This document shows positions 7,721-14,602 of a stretch of DNA of 21,991 nt, one piece after another. The translations under genes were made by a program, and so were the position numbers. The first letter of the stretch is position 1; every line of letters begins with the position of its first letter. Under the pieces are notes generated by a model that was given only the letters and a program-made list of their open reading frames with translations, did no database searches and had not been told where the DNA came from. Origin of the DNA: CAZKEW01 sp964580435 (GTDB lineage: Bacteria; Acidobacteriota; Aminicenantia; Aminicenantales; UBA8522); NCBI GenBank assembly GCA_964580435.1, contig CAZOKP010000043.1, forward strand, positions 1-21,991, written 5' to 3'.

Positions 7721-9567
7721 TCGTAAAGGAAATTTTCCTTCCTCGAACAGCCCTGGGAGAAGACATATTTAAGGAACTTCACACCTTTGATTTTCCTGTC
7801 CAGCCCGTCCAGCCACGGGTCGATCTCGGCCATGGCATTTTTGATCTTCTCGCTTTCTGCCGGGTCGGTGTGGTCGATATAGTAGTCATATTCGAGGATG
7901 CCCCTTTTTCCCATATCCATCGGCGTTATGAACCCGAAAGCGTGGTCGAGGCCGTTAGCCTCGGCAATTCGGGCGAACTCCGCGTTGATGTGATTGATAA
8001 CGTCCTTTTTGTCCAGGGGGACATAGACGAGGAAAGCGAACATGTGGTTGTTCCTGGACATGCGCGAGCTGACGATCCGGAACATGTTGAGCCAAGTCAT
8101 GTTCGTCATCTCCGGCCGGGAATAAAGGGCGGCGTAAAAATCCCTGAGGTCCTCGTCCACGCAAGTTGAGATCGTCTCGGGCGAAGGCCTGAGGACGGTC
8201 TCTATGATCGGCCTCATCTCCGGCTTGCACAGGACCTCATAGATGGGACGACCCGCCTCGAATCCCCCGACTAGGTCGAGCCATTCCTGGTCCAACAGCC
8301 GGGGAAGCCCGAGCATCAGCGTCTTCCACATCCTGCTGTCAATCACGGTGCCGGCCATTTTTTGGATGGCCTCGCGGGCATACCTGTCACCGATGACGAA
8401 CACCACATAGCGAATACCCAGTGTTTCCGGGAGGACCTCTTTCAATCGATTAGCGAGGTCCTTGGACGGCGACATGAAATTGGCGATGTAATGCGGGCCG
8501 AGGACGGCCACAGCCAGTCCGATCCGGCGCCGGCCCAGGTCCCGGGCGAACTCCACGGCTTGGTCAAAATCTGAGAAGGGCACGAGAACCCCGTCTTCGT
8601 CCTCTGTGGTCGGATGAAGTTTCACCACCGCCTTGGTGCAAATCCCCGGGGAGGGAATGACCTCGGTCACAAAAGCAAAAACGTTGGGTGTATTCTTGTC
8701 GTTGAGATGGAAGATGTTTCCTTTTTTGTCGACAAACTCCATATCGACGAAGCTGTCTGCGGCCGTGCCGTAGACATTGGACCAGGTCGAAAATGTCCCG
8801 GTGCAGACGATATTCCCGCAGACCGTGGCTGCCGGTTCGGCGGCGTTGACCCTGAAGCCCCGCTTATACGCTTCGGCCTGAAGCTCGAAGGAGGTGACTC
8901 CCGGCTCCACGAGAACAGACCAGTTATCGGCGTCGAATTCGATCTTCCTCATCCTTTGCATATCCAGGACGATCCCCTCGCTGAATACAAAACCGAACAC
9001 ACTGCCCCCGTTGCCGCGGACGACAAAGGGCAGGTCGAGTTCGTTGGCCAGCTTGACGACAGCCGCGACCTCCTGCGTCGACCCAGGGAGAACGACGTAT
9101 TTCGGCATCCTTCTTCCAGCGAGGGGGAAAGGGTCGTTGGAATAGGTCAGGAGGACGGCGGGATCGTTGGTGGCCCATTCTTCTCCGACTATTGTCCTGA
9201 GGCGCTTCAAGCCCGCGTCAGGCTTGACCTTGACCGGCTTCTTGTTTTCTTCGAGATAATCATCGACGTGTTCTTTCAACGCCTGCATCACTTTGAGCGG
9301 TCGCATCCCGGTATAGAAATGGCACTGTGTCTCGCATACTCCGCAGAGATCGCATGTTTCGGCGATATGAACCAGCCCTTCTGTGACGGGGATGAGATTT
9401 TCAGCCACCGCGGCCAGGAGGTCCATTCTCCCCTGAGGATAATAGCTCACATAATGATACCTCCTGCCCGGCGGACAGAGACCGGTCCCAAGATAATCGA
9501 TCTTGCACATAGCATAGTGCCGGCATCGAGCGGCTGTCTTCAGGACATCAGCGGAAATTTTGCTCAT
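7717..9567 (-). CDS. Fe-S/FAD oxidoreductase with N-terminal iron-sulfur domain and GlcD-like FAD oxidase domain
   Basis: This 616-residue protein joins an iron-sulfur domain to a flavin oxidase. Residues 1-100 hold seven cysteines: 15, 21 and 31, then a classic C72-x2-C75-x2-C78-x3-C82 [4Fe-4S] motif. Residues about 145-330 match the PCMH-type FAD-binding fold (PGSTQEV, then RGNGGSVFG), and the rest matches the FAD-oxidase C-terminal domain of glycolate/lactate-dehydrogenase-like enzymes. It probably oxidises a hydroxy acid or similar donor and passes electrons through Fe-S to an acceptor such as quinone. The domain order is the reverse of common GlcD-GlcF fusions. The ATG at 9567 follows AAGGAAGG closely. 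It lies 26 nt after the ubiE-like gene and overlaps the SDR start. Confidence 0.87.
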   Translation of the reverse strand: MSKISADVLKTAARCRHYAMCKIDYLGTGLCPPGRRYHYVSYYPQGRMDLLAAVAENLIPVTEGLVHIAETCDLCGVCETQCHFYTGMRPLKVMQALKEHVDDYLEENKKPVKVKPDAGLKRLRTIVGEEWATNDPAVLLTYSNDPFPLAGRRMPKYVVLPGSTQEVAAVVKLANELDLPFVVRGNGGSVFGFVFSEGIVLDMQRMRKIEFDADNWSVLVEPGVTSFELQAEAYKRGFRVNAAEPAATVCGNIVCTGTFSTWSNVYGTAADSFVDMEFVDKKGNIFHLNDKNTPNVFAFVTEVIPSPGICTKAVVKLHPTTEDEDGVLVPFSDFDQAVEFARDLGRRRIGLAVAVLGPHYIANFMSPSKDLANRLKEVLPETLGIRYVVFVIGDRYAREAIQKMAGTVIDSRMWKTLMLGLPRLLDQEWLDLVGGFEAGRPIYEVLCKPEMRPIIETVLRPSPETISTCVDEDLRDFYAALYSRPEMTNMTWLNMFRIVSSRMSRNNHMFAFLVYVPLDKKDVINHINAEFARIAEANGLDHAFGFITPMDMGKRGILEYDYYIDHTDPAESEKIKNAMAEIDPWLDGLDRKIKGVKFLKYVFSQGCSRKENFLYD

Positions 9568-9593
9568 TTTTGACCTTCCTTTTTAAGCAAAGT

Positions 9594-10340
9594 CTAGTCT
9601 TTCATAGCCAGATAGAGAACGGCCAATCCTCCCGTCAGTCGGCGAATCCCGACCTCAGAAAAACCGACGCTCCGGAGAAGACCGGCCATCTGGTCCGGCG
9701 ATGGAAAAACGCGGATGGATTCAGCCAGGTACCTAAACGGACCGGCTGTCCCGCAAATCATTTTCGCCAGGAGCGGCATGATTTTGAAGGAATAAAAATG
9801 ATAAAGAGACTTCTGCCATGCCCGGACCGGCAAAGAAAACTCCAGAATCAGGAGTTTCCCTCCTGTTTTGAGCACCCGGTGCATCTCCTTGAGGCCCTCC
9901 TCAAGCCGGGCGAAATTGCGGACGCCGAATCCGACCGTGATGGCATCAAAAGCTGCGTCCCGAAAGGAGATGTTTTCTGCGTCTCCCTGAATGGTGGATA
10001 TATTTCTTCGCTGGGGAGACCGTTGGACCTTGCTTTTCCCTGCTTCTATCATGGCCCTGTTAAAGTCATAGATAATGGCCCGGACGTTCCCGGCCGCGTG
10101 CTCCGCCGCCAGCAGTGCAAAATCTCCGGTCCCGCCGCAGACATCCAGGACGAGGCCTCCGCCCTTTAATCTCAAGAGAGAGATTCCCTTCTTCCGCCAA
10201 CGGGAATCAAGCCCCGCGCTCATGATGGCATCGGCCAGGTCGTAGGTGGAGGCGATGGGGTCAAATTGCTCGTGGACAAGCTCCTTTTTTTCTTCAGGAG
10301 TGACCTCTCTATAGCCAAAGGAAACTTTCGTTATTGGCAT
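9594..10340 (-). CDS. ubiE: UbiE/MenG-type quinone C-methyltransferase
   Basis: This class I SAM-dependent methyltransferase carries out the C-methylation of the demethylmenaquinone or ubiquinone ring. From the ATG at 10340 it has 248 residues, the normal family length. Motif I is LVLDVCGGTGDF (63-74). The family-specific signatures are GFGVRNF (137-143), LKTGGKLLILEFSLP (157-171) and the YLAESIRVFPSP stretch near the end. The frame is open upstream to 10430, but that part lacks family character, so I place the start at 10340. An extended -10 element stands about 30 nt upstream of the predicted transcript start. It leads the five-gene run, which links the following flavoprotein to quinone metabolism. 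No other quinone-synthesis gene is nearby. Confidence 0.88.
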   Translation of the reverse strand: MPITKVSFGYREVTPEEKKELVHEQFDPIASTYDLADAIMSAGLDSRWRKKGISLLRLKGGGLVLDVCGGTGDFALLAAEHAAGNVRAIIYDFNRAMIEAGKSKVQRSPQRRNISTIQGDAENISFRDAAFDAITVGFGVRNFARLEEGLKEMHRVLKTGGKLLILEFSLPVRAWQKSLYHFYSFKIMPLLAKMICGTAGPFRYLAESIRVFPSPDQMAGLLRSVGFSEVGIRRLTGGLAVLYLAMKD

Positions 10341-10377
10341 GACGTTCTTTTCGCGGCTTTCTGATCGGATGGCCGTT

Positions 10378-10386
10378 ACTATAGCA
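10378..10386 (-). promoter_or_regulatory. Candidate extended -10 promoter for the ubiE-led run
   Basis: On the minus strand the sequence reads TGCTATAGT, an extended -10 (TGn plus TATAGT). A start about 7 nt further would give a leader of roughly 30 nt before the ATG at 10340. No good -35 hexamer is seen at 17 nt, which is acceptable for extended -10 promoters. Confidence 0.4.
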
Positions 10387-10506
10387 CAAATAGATTTATT
10401 AAAGCTATTGGACCAAAGTTCTATTTGCATTCATGGCTCCCGCGGCTTAAGATATAAAGAAAATTATTTTTATCCGGAATGCCATGAAAATACAAAGGAG
10501 GACTCG

Positions 10507-11073
10507 ATGAAGAAGTTGGCGATAGTATTGGCTTGCGCGTCGGCCGTTGTTTTTCTGTCCGGAGGAGCTGCCGCTTCCCCCGGCTTCTATATCGGTGTTG
10601 AGGCCGGATCCTCAGCCCCCAATTTTACGCTCCGGAGCCTTACTGATGTTGACTTTGAAGGGACCAGGTCCTTTCTCTACGGCGCGAAAGCCGGGTTAAA
10701 ATTCCTCTTTCTTGCCGTCGAAGGCAATGTTCTCACCTCCTCGCATGATATCACTTCGATCATTGGGACTCCCTGGGAGGCAACCGGCGTCGGGTTTACC
10801 TATTGGGGAATCAACGGAAAGCTGTTTCTTCCGATCCCCATTGTCCAGCCCTATATCATGGGAGGCTACGGCACCTATTCGGTCCATATCAATGGCGACG
10901 GCAAAGGTTCCAACGGCGGCTACAATGTCGGGGGCGGAGTCCAGGTCAATATCGGCAAACTCGGCATCTTTGGCGAAGGGAGATATCATAACGTCAACGT
11001 TTTTGTCCCGGGGAGTGGCCAACTGGATATGAGCAACTTTACTCTGACCATTGGCCTCGTCTACGTTTTTTGA
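10507..11073 (+). CDS. Small outer-membrane beta-barrel-like protein
   Basis: The 188-residue protein has a Sec signal peptide (residues 1-23, ending in GGAAA-S). The mature part is made of alternating amphipathic strands rich in Gly and aromatic residues, such as 'GFYIGVEAGSS', 'YIMGGYGTYSV' and 'YNVGGGVQVNIG', and it ends in YVF with a terminal Phe. That pattern fits small eight-stranded OMP barrels of the OmpA/opacity class in the outer membrane. The ATG at 10507 follows AAAGGAGG (10494-10501) by 5 nt; the frame open from 10339 is not used. It is divergent from the ubiE-like gene. Function is unknown (a structural or binding barrel). It also shows that the host has an outer membrane. Confidence 0.8.
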   Translation: MKKLAIVLACASAVVFLSGGAAASPGFYIGVEAGSSAPNFTLRSLTDVDFEGTRSFLYGAKAGLKFLFLAVEGNVLTSSHDITSIIGTPWEATGVGFTYWGINGKLFLPIPIVQPYIMGGYGTYSVHINGDGKGSNGGYNVGGGVQVNIGKLGIFGEGRYHNVNVFVPGSGQLDMSNFTLTIGLVYVF

Positions 11074-11097
11074 GAATTCTCTCCGGCCATGGTCCAG

Positions 11098-11139
11098 TTG
11101 ACGATCGCTCTTGATACCTTTAAGATTTAATGATATCTT
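11098..11139 (+). promoter_or_regulatory. Two overlapping sigma-70-like promoters before the 162-aa lipoprotein gene
   Basis: TTGACG (11098-11103) is followed at 17 nt by TAAGAT (11121-11126). Ten nt further, TTGATA (11111-11116) is followed at 17 nt by TATCTT (11134-11139). Either would start transcription within or just before the palindrome at 11140-11153 and give a leader of about 70-85 nt. Both spacings are ideal; the hexamers are partial matches. Confidence 0.4.
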
Positions 11140-11153
11140 TGGTTTTGAAACCA
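11140..11153. promoter_or_regulatory. 14-nt palindrome at the predicted transcription start (operator candidate)
   Basis: TGGTTTTGAAACCA is a perfect inverted repeat (6-nt arms around TG) placed directly after the second -10 hexamer, where a repressor dimer would block initiation. The same core, GGTTTTGAAA, also occurs near 3212 without the second arm. Confidence 0.3.
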
Positions 11154-11217
11154 GAGCGTGGTTCTTTGGGAGATGACAAAATTCCGACACGCAACGATCG
11201 GTGAAAAAGGAGGTTTC

Positions 11218-11706
11218 ATGCGAAGCTTGAAAAATGAAAAATCGATTGCGATCTTCGTGTTTTTGGTCCTGGGCGTTATTTTGATAGCCTTTTCGGCCAG
11301 CTGTAAAAAAGTGGAGAAAAAGACCAGTGAACGCTTGGCTATCTCGCAGGAGATGCTCATCCCGATATTCGGAGATCCGAAAGACGGCAAATCAGGCGTC
11401 GTCGACGTGAGCGAGACCGATGAAGGATTGATCCTGGCTTACCACTTTGCTACCGAGGAGATCTCCGATTTCGACGATGATATCGGAAGAGACCTGGGTC
11501 CGAAGATCCGTGAATTCTATAAGCAGTTCCCCCAGGTTGACCGGGTCACATTTGGTGTTTCCATCCCGACCACAGACAATGAACTGGGCTGGAAGGGCTA
11601 CGTCTCTTTTGTCATGACCCGAAAACTCGTCACTGAAACAGACTGGACAACGATTATAGATGACGACCTTTTAAGGGTTGCCTTAGAAGTCAAGTACGCT
11701 GAATAG
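11218..11706 (+). CDS. Unknown lipoprotein (162 aa)
   Basis: I do not recognise a family. Residues 1-28 form a lipoprotein signal with a long hydrophobic core ending in FSASC (Cys29), the same local lipobox as the lipoprotein at 2088. The mature domain is acidic, with runs such as 'EEISDFDDDIG', and mixed alpha/beta. A segment near 'PQVDRVTFGVSIP' looks like a buried strand, and the C-terminus is a helix. I chose the ATG at 11218 because AAAGGAGG (11206-11213) lies 4 nt upstream; an ATG at 11158 would place non-signal residues in front of the signal peptide. It probably has its own promoter (11098-11139) and is followed by a repeat arm. No enzyme motif is seen. Confidence 0.72.
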   Translation: MRSLKNEKSIAIFVFLVLGVILIAFSASCKKVEKKTSERLAISQEMLIPIFGDPKDGKSGVVDVSETDEGLILAYHFATEEISDFDDDIGRDLGPKIREFYKQFPQVDRVTFGVSIPTTDNELGWKGYVSFVMTRKLVTETDWTTIIDDDLLRVALEVKYAE

Positions 11707-11808
11707 ATAGCGGCCTGCACGGCCTCGAGGGAAACGCCGCCGATAAGGCAGACAAACCCGGCCGCTGGCTTTCAGGGAAATAATACGCAATTCCCGAGGG
11801 CAGAATTT

Positions 11809-11837
11809 TTGAATTAAGTATTGTGTCCCCCTATTTT
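11809..11837 (+). repeat. Solo arm of the GTGTCCCC palindromic element, copy 2, with promoter-like hexamers
   Basis: TATTGTGTCCCCCTATTTT (11819-11837) matches the right arm of the element at 3343-3359. The preceding GAATTAAG matches the internal arm. A full left partner is missing; only a weak GGGAA...TTCCC pair (11775-11795) lies upstream. The arm also contains TTGAAT (11809-11814), 17 nt, TATTTT (11832-11837), which resembles a sigma-70 promoter pointing at the 92-residue gene. Confidence 0.65.
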
Positions 11838-11919
11838 CTTCCTCTATGAGAACAACTCCTGCGCGGAGTCGTCTTTCACCTCTGAAGCTCATTCAGAAAA
11901 GTTATCCGCGAGGCGAACA

Positions 11920-12198
11920 ATGAAGAAAAAACTGTCTCACGAAGAATTTGTGAACCTGGCCATCGAGAAACTGAGGACGGGTAGCTTCAAAGGAATCCAC
12001 TCGGTCTACAGCGGGTTCAATGAAGCGTTCAGGCTGTACTTCGAAGGAGATAACCCTGTCCTGGTCACGAACAAACTGGCCGAAGACGGAAAAATCGTCA
12101 TCAGGCCGACAAAGCGCGGGGTCATGCTCTATATTCCCGGCGAAGAGCCGCAGTCGACCCGGGGAGAAGGCGCCCTCCAAAAAATGGGACTTCTCTGA
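11920..12198 (+). CDS. Unknown small cytosolic protein (92 aa), possible winged-helix fold
   Basis: I do not recognise this protein. It has no signal peptide or membrane segment. Residues 1-45 look helical ('LSHEEFVNLAIEKL', then 'SVYSGFNEAFRLYF'). They are followed by 'PVLVTNKLAEDGKIVIRPTKRGVMLYIPGE', where a helix precedes a two-strand hairpin, as in a winged helix in which the hairpin would be the wing. The C-terminal 17 residues look disordered. A DNA-binding or protein-binding role is only a guess. The ATG at 11920 has GAGG (11910-11913) 6 nt upstream. The frame stays open to 11821 but that part runs through the repeat arm, so I exclude it. The nearest candidate promoter is inside the repeat. 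Confidence 0.65.
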   Translation: MKKKLSHEEFVNLAIEKLRTGSFKGIHSVYSGFNEAFRLYFEGDNPVLVTNKLAEDGKIVIRPTKRGVMLYIPGEEPQSTRGEGALQKMGLL

Positions 12199-12292
12199 TC
12201 ATTCCTTTTAACCTAGTCCGCCCAAAAATTGCAAACAAGCATTTTCAATTCCGGGAACGTTGACGTTCAGGCAAGGGCGAGAACCCAGATTC

Positions 12293-13528
12293 TTAGTTTC
12301 GTGCGTTTGCCTTGTGCACCGGCGATTCGCGGAGCATGGCAGCCAGAATGATGGCAATGCCGACCAGAGCGGCTAGCGTAAGAAGCGAGGTTGTCATCGC
12401 CCCGCTTTCCGGTGCCTTAAGCGCGTCCATGCCGAAAATGAAGGCGATACCCGAAATCTGGCCCATCACTAGGAGCAAGCTGTTGGAGGTGCCTTCCGGG
12501 GCCGGATGAGTCATCTCGGCGGCATACTGGAAGCCGATGGGCCCCGCACTGAGCAGGAAAAACCCGAATAAGAAACCCGAAAGAAGCAACAGCCAGTAGC
12601 TGGTGGAATAGGTCATGCCGACAAGGCCGGGAATCAGTCCGACGAGCGCCAGAAGCAGGAACGGCTTCCGACGCCGGGATTGATCGGAAAGCAAAGGTAT
12701 GATGATCGCTCCGATGATTCCCCCGCCGAGCATCAGGCCGCCGAGCATTCCAGCCTGCGAGATCGTGAAGCCGCGCGGCCGGACGATGTCTTCGATCCAG
12801 GTGGATATGGCGTTGAACATCCCCAGTCCTATGAAGAACATGACCAGGAGAAAAATAAAGTCGCGCTGGCGCATCATCGATTTGAGGCCATCGAACATCA
12901 GGACGCGCTCGTCCGGGCCCGCCGGTGTGGGCGGATGCTCGCGGGCGACGAGAAGGAAAAAGACGGCAGCTGCAGCCGAGCCGATGCCATAGACTAGCAG
13001 CATGCGCTGCATTCCTATGTGGAGGACCAAGAACGGGGTGAGGAGCATCGCCAGCAGAGGGCCCAGATAGAGCGCCAGTGTGCCCAGTCCAGAGGCAGTG
13101 GCCCGCTCCTCGACCGGAAACCAGCGGGCGGCAATCTTGGTAATGGAGCCGATGATAAAGGGCTGCCCGACGGCGATGCCGACCTGAGAAAGGAACACGA
13201 TTGTGAAGTCCGACGCAAATATTCCGCGCGCAAGGCCGAAAACAGCGGTCAGGATGGCGCCCATGCCGACGGCCACTCGGAAACCCCTGGTGTCGATCAC
13301 ATATGCGGAAGGCAGGGCCAAGAGGATAAAGACGACCATGAAGCTCATCGACAGTAAGCCGATCATCAGGTCGGATGTGTGATAGAACTGCGCCGCCGCG
13401 CTGGTGATGGGGGCAAACGTTATCCAGAGGACCTGATTCAGACACGAGATGACGGCAAAAGCAAGAAGGACCACCCAGCGATAGCCATAGGCCCTGAATC
13501 GTATTTCTTCCCTCAGTCCAGCCTCCAT
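12293..13528 (-). CDS. MFS transporter, FLVCR/SLC49-like
   Basis: The 411-residue inner-membrane protein has 12 predicted helices in two halves joined by a cytosolic loop (about residues 190-215). The first half, with 'YRWVVLLAFAVISCLNQVLW', then 'LSMSFMVVFILLALPSAYVID' and the loop 'DTRGFR', resembles the FLVCR group (heme/choline/thiamine-related carriers in animals), though bacterial members have no settled substrate. The start is ATG at 13528 behind GGAAAGAG (on the minus strand). The open frame upstream to 13657 overlaps the preceding gene and is not needed. It begins 19 nt after the stop of the unknown exported protein, so the two are co-transcribed. Confidence 0.83.
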   Translation of the reverse strand: MEAGLREEIRFRAYGYRWVVLLAFAVISCLNQVLWITFAPITSAAAQFYHTSDLMIGLLSMSFMVVFILLALPSAYVIDTRGFRVAVGMGAILTAVFGLARGIFASDFTIVFLSQVGIAVGQPFIIGSITKIAARWFPVEERATASGLGTLALYLGPLLAMLLTPFLVLHIGMQRMLLVYGIGSAAAAVFFLLVAREHPPTPAGPDERVLMFDGLKSMMRQRDFIFLLVMFFIGLGMFNAISTWIEDIVRPRGFTISQAGMLGGLMLGGGIIGAIIIPLLSDQSRRRKPFLLLALVGLIPGLVGMTYSTSYWLLLLSGFLFGFFLLSAGPIGFQYAAEMTHPAPEGTSNSLLLVMGQISGIAFIFGMDALKAPESGAMTTSLLTLAALVGIAIILAAMLRESPVHKANARN

Positions 13529-13547
13529 AGCCGTTCTCTTTCCAATA

Positions 13548-14327
13548 TCAAAATCGCAGACCCACGCTGAAGCCGCCCGGGTAAACACTGACAAACCACT
13601 TGCGGTCCGATGCTTCCCTGAGGAGGGCCCCTTGTTTCCCCAAGTACCTGACTTCATAATTATTCAAATCGCGAATTGCACGGCAGGGTTGAGTATATAT
13701 ATTGAGAAGGGAGACAGCTTCGTTGGTCGCAAAGACCATGAGCCCGTCATACCAGGGCCGGTCGAAGGCGAACACGGTCACGAACCCGGCAGCAGCGTTG
13801 GCGCCGAGGTTCAGGAGCTGAGTGACCCAGCCTCTGCCGTCCTTCTCCCGCTTGGCGCACTGGCGGAGGATTTCCTCGGCCTGGAGGAGCTTGAGCCGGC
13901 GCTCCTCTGCCGTGTTTTCGGGCATCGGCTGCAGCTTATTAGGGCGATAGGCGGGGATAAACGGGTCGATCAACAGGAAGCTGGCTCCCAGGGCGGCGGT
14001 CACACTTCCCACAAGCATGTCCTCGGCAAAATCTCTGTCGGGGACCGGCTGGGCATTCGGAGAGTCCTCGTCCGGCTTGACATCATTCCAGTGAGCCTTG
14101 GCTAGACTCCCCTGGACGATCGCTCCCGCCGAATAACCGGCGACCCAGCCGTACCACCACGTCTTGGCGCGCGGCTGGGCCGAATGAAGCGCGTTCTCGA
14201 TGAAGCCAAGCCTCTCTTTCACCTGATCATCAGAAGGCTCGGCCGCCTTCTGCGCCTGGGCAGCATTCATAAAGACGAACACCATAAAGAACATTAAAAA
14301 GAATGACCGAATCAAGCGACGTATCAT
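13548..14327 (-). CDS. Unknown exported protein (259 aa)
   Basis: No family is recognised. Residues 1-25 are a clear signal peptide ending AQAQ. After a short helical region come two hydrophobic, Gly/Ala-rich stretches ('WVAGYSAGAIVQG', and 'MLVGSVTAALGASFLLIDPF'). A charged coiled-coil-like helix follows ('ENTAEERRLKLLQAEEILRQ'), then another Gly/Ala stretch ('LLNLGANAAAGFVTVFAF'). The end, FSVYPGG-type strands finishing in GLRF, has a terminal Phe. This may be a membrane-inserted or outer-membrane-associated protein. The ATG at 14327 follows AAGGGGG by about 6 nt. A near-consensus promoter lies about 95 nt upstream. It pairs with the MFS gene (19-nt gap) and may help the same export or uptake task. 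Confidence 0.72.
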   Translation of the reverse strand: MIRRLIRSFFLMFFMVFVFMNAAQAQKAAEPSDDQVKERLGFIENALHSAQPRAKTWWYGWVAGYSAGAIVQGSLAKAHWNDVKPDEDSPNAQPVPDRDFAEDMLVGSVTAALGASFLLIDPFIPAYRPNKLQPMPENTAEERRLKLLQAEEILRQCAKREKDGRGWVTQLLNLGANAAAGFVTVFAFDRPWYDGLMVFATNEAVSLLNIYTQPCRAIRDLNNYEVRYLGKQGALLREASDRKWFVSVYPGGFSVGLRF

Positions 14328-14420
14328 CGGGACCCCCTTGATGGATAGGCAATTCGTTTTTTGGATTTCACCATTGATCTCCCCTTTCCGCTTGAAGAAC
14401 GTGCTGCCCATCTCGCCAAG

Positions 14421-14449
14421 AATATATTGCTGCTCATCAACGATGTCAA
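14421..14449 (-). promoter_or_regulatory. Sigma-70-type promoter for the unknown exported protein/MFS pair
   Basis: On the minus strand TTGACA (14449-14444) is separated by exactly 17 nt from TATATT (14426-14421). Transcription would begin near 14414, giving a leader of about 87 nt to the ATG at 14327. Confidence 0.65.
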
Positions 14450-14507
14450 GAACAGAAAAAAACGGCCAGGCGGCATTTTCTGTTGCGTTTCGGCCCCCCG
14501 GACAAAA

Positions 14508-14536
14508 TTGACTTCGATTTATGAAATTGATATCTT
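14508..14536 (+). promoter_or_regulatory. Sigma-70-type promoter for galT
   Basis: TTGACT (14508-14513), 17-nt spacer, TATCTT (14531-14536). Transcription would begin near 14543, about 60 nt before the galT ATG. The leader contains CCTCCTT (about 14557), which could pair imperfectly with the Shine-Dalgarno AAGGAAG at 14590-14596. Confidence 0.5.
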
Positions 14537-14602
14537 TTTCCCATCTTCAAAAAAACCTCCTTAGCGAAAACGATCGAAACACTGCGGAAAAGGAAGTAAA
14601 TC

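Noticed and set aside
7726..7740. AAGGAAATTTTCCTT palindrome near the FAD/SDR junction
   Set aside because: It lies inside the coding end of the oxidoreductase and fits its Lys/Glu/Asn/Phe codons; nothing else marks it as a site.
8614..9573. 319-codon plus-strand frame antisense to the Fe-S/FAD gene
   Set aside because: The minus strand encodes cysteine and FAD motifs in order, and the plus-strand product has no recognisable fold.
12255..12268. Palindrome GAACGTTGACGTTC between convergent genes
   Set aside because: The 2-nt loop is too tight for a terminator hairpin, there is no T-tract, and it is far from any promoter.
12417..13445. 342-codon minus-strand frame within the MFS gene
   Set aside because: It is out of frame with a protein showing 12 hydrophobic helices, and its translation is Arg/His-rich as expected for a shifted frame.
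14446..14544. 32-codon minus-strand frame preceded by AAGGAGG
   Set aside because: The ribosome-site match is good, but the frame ends at the -35 box of the downstream promoter, runs across the galT promoter and is rich in Lys/Arg/Ser with no conserved look.
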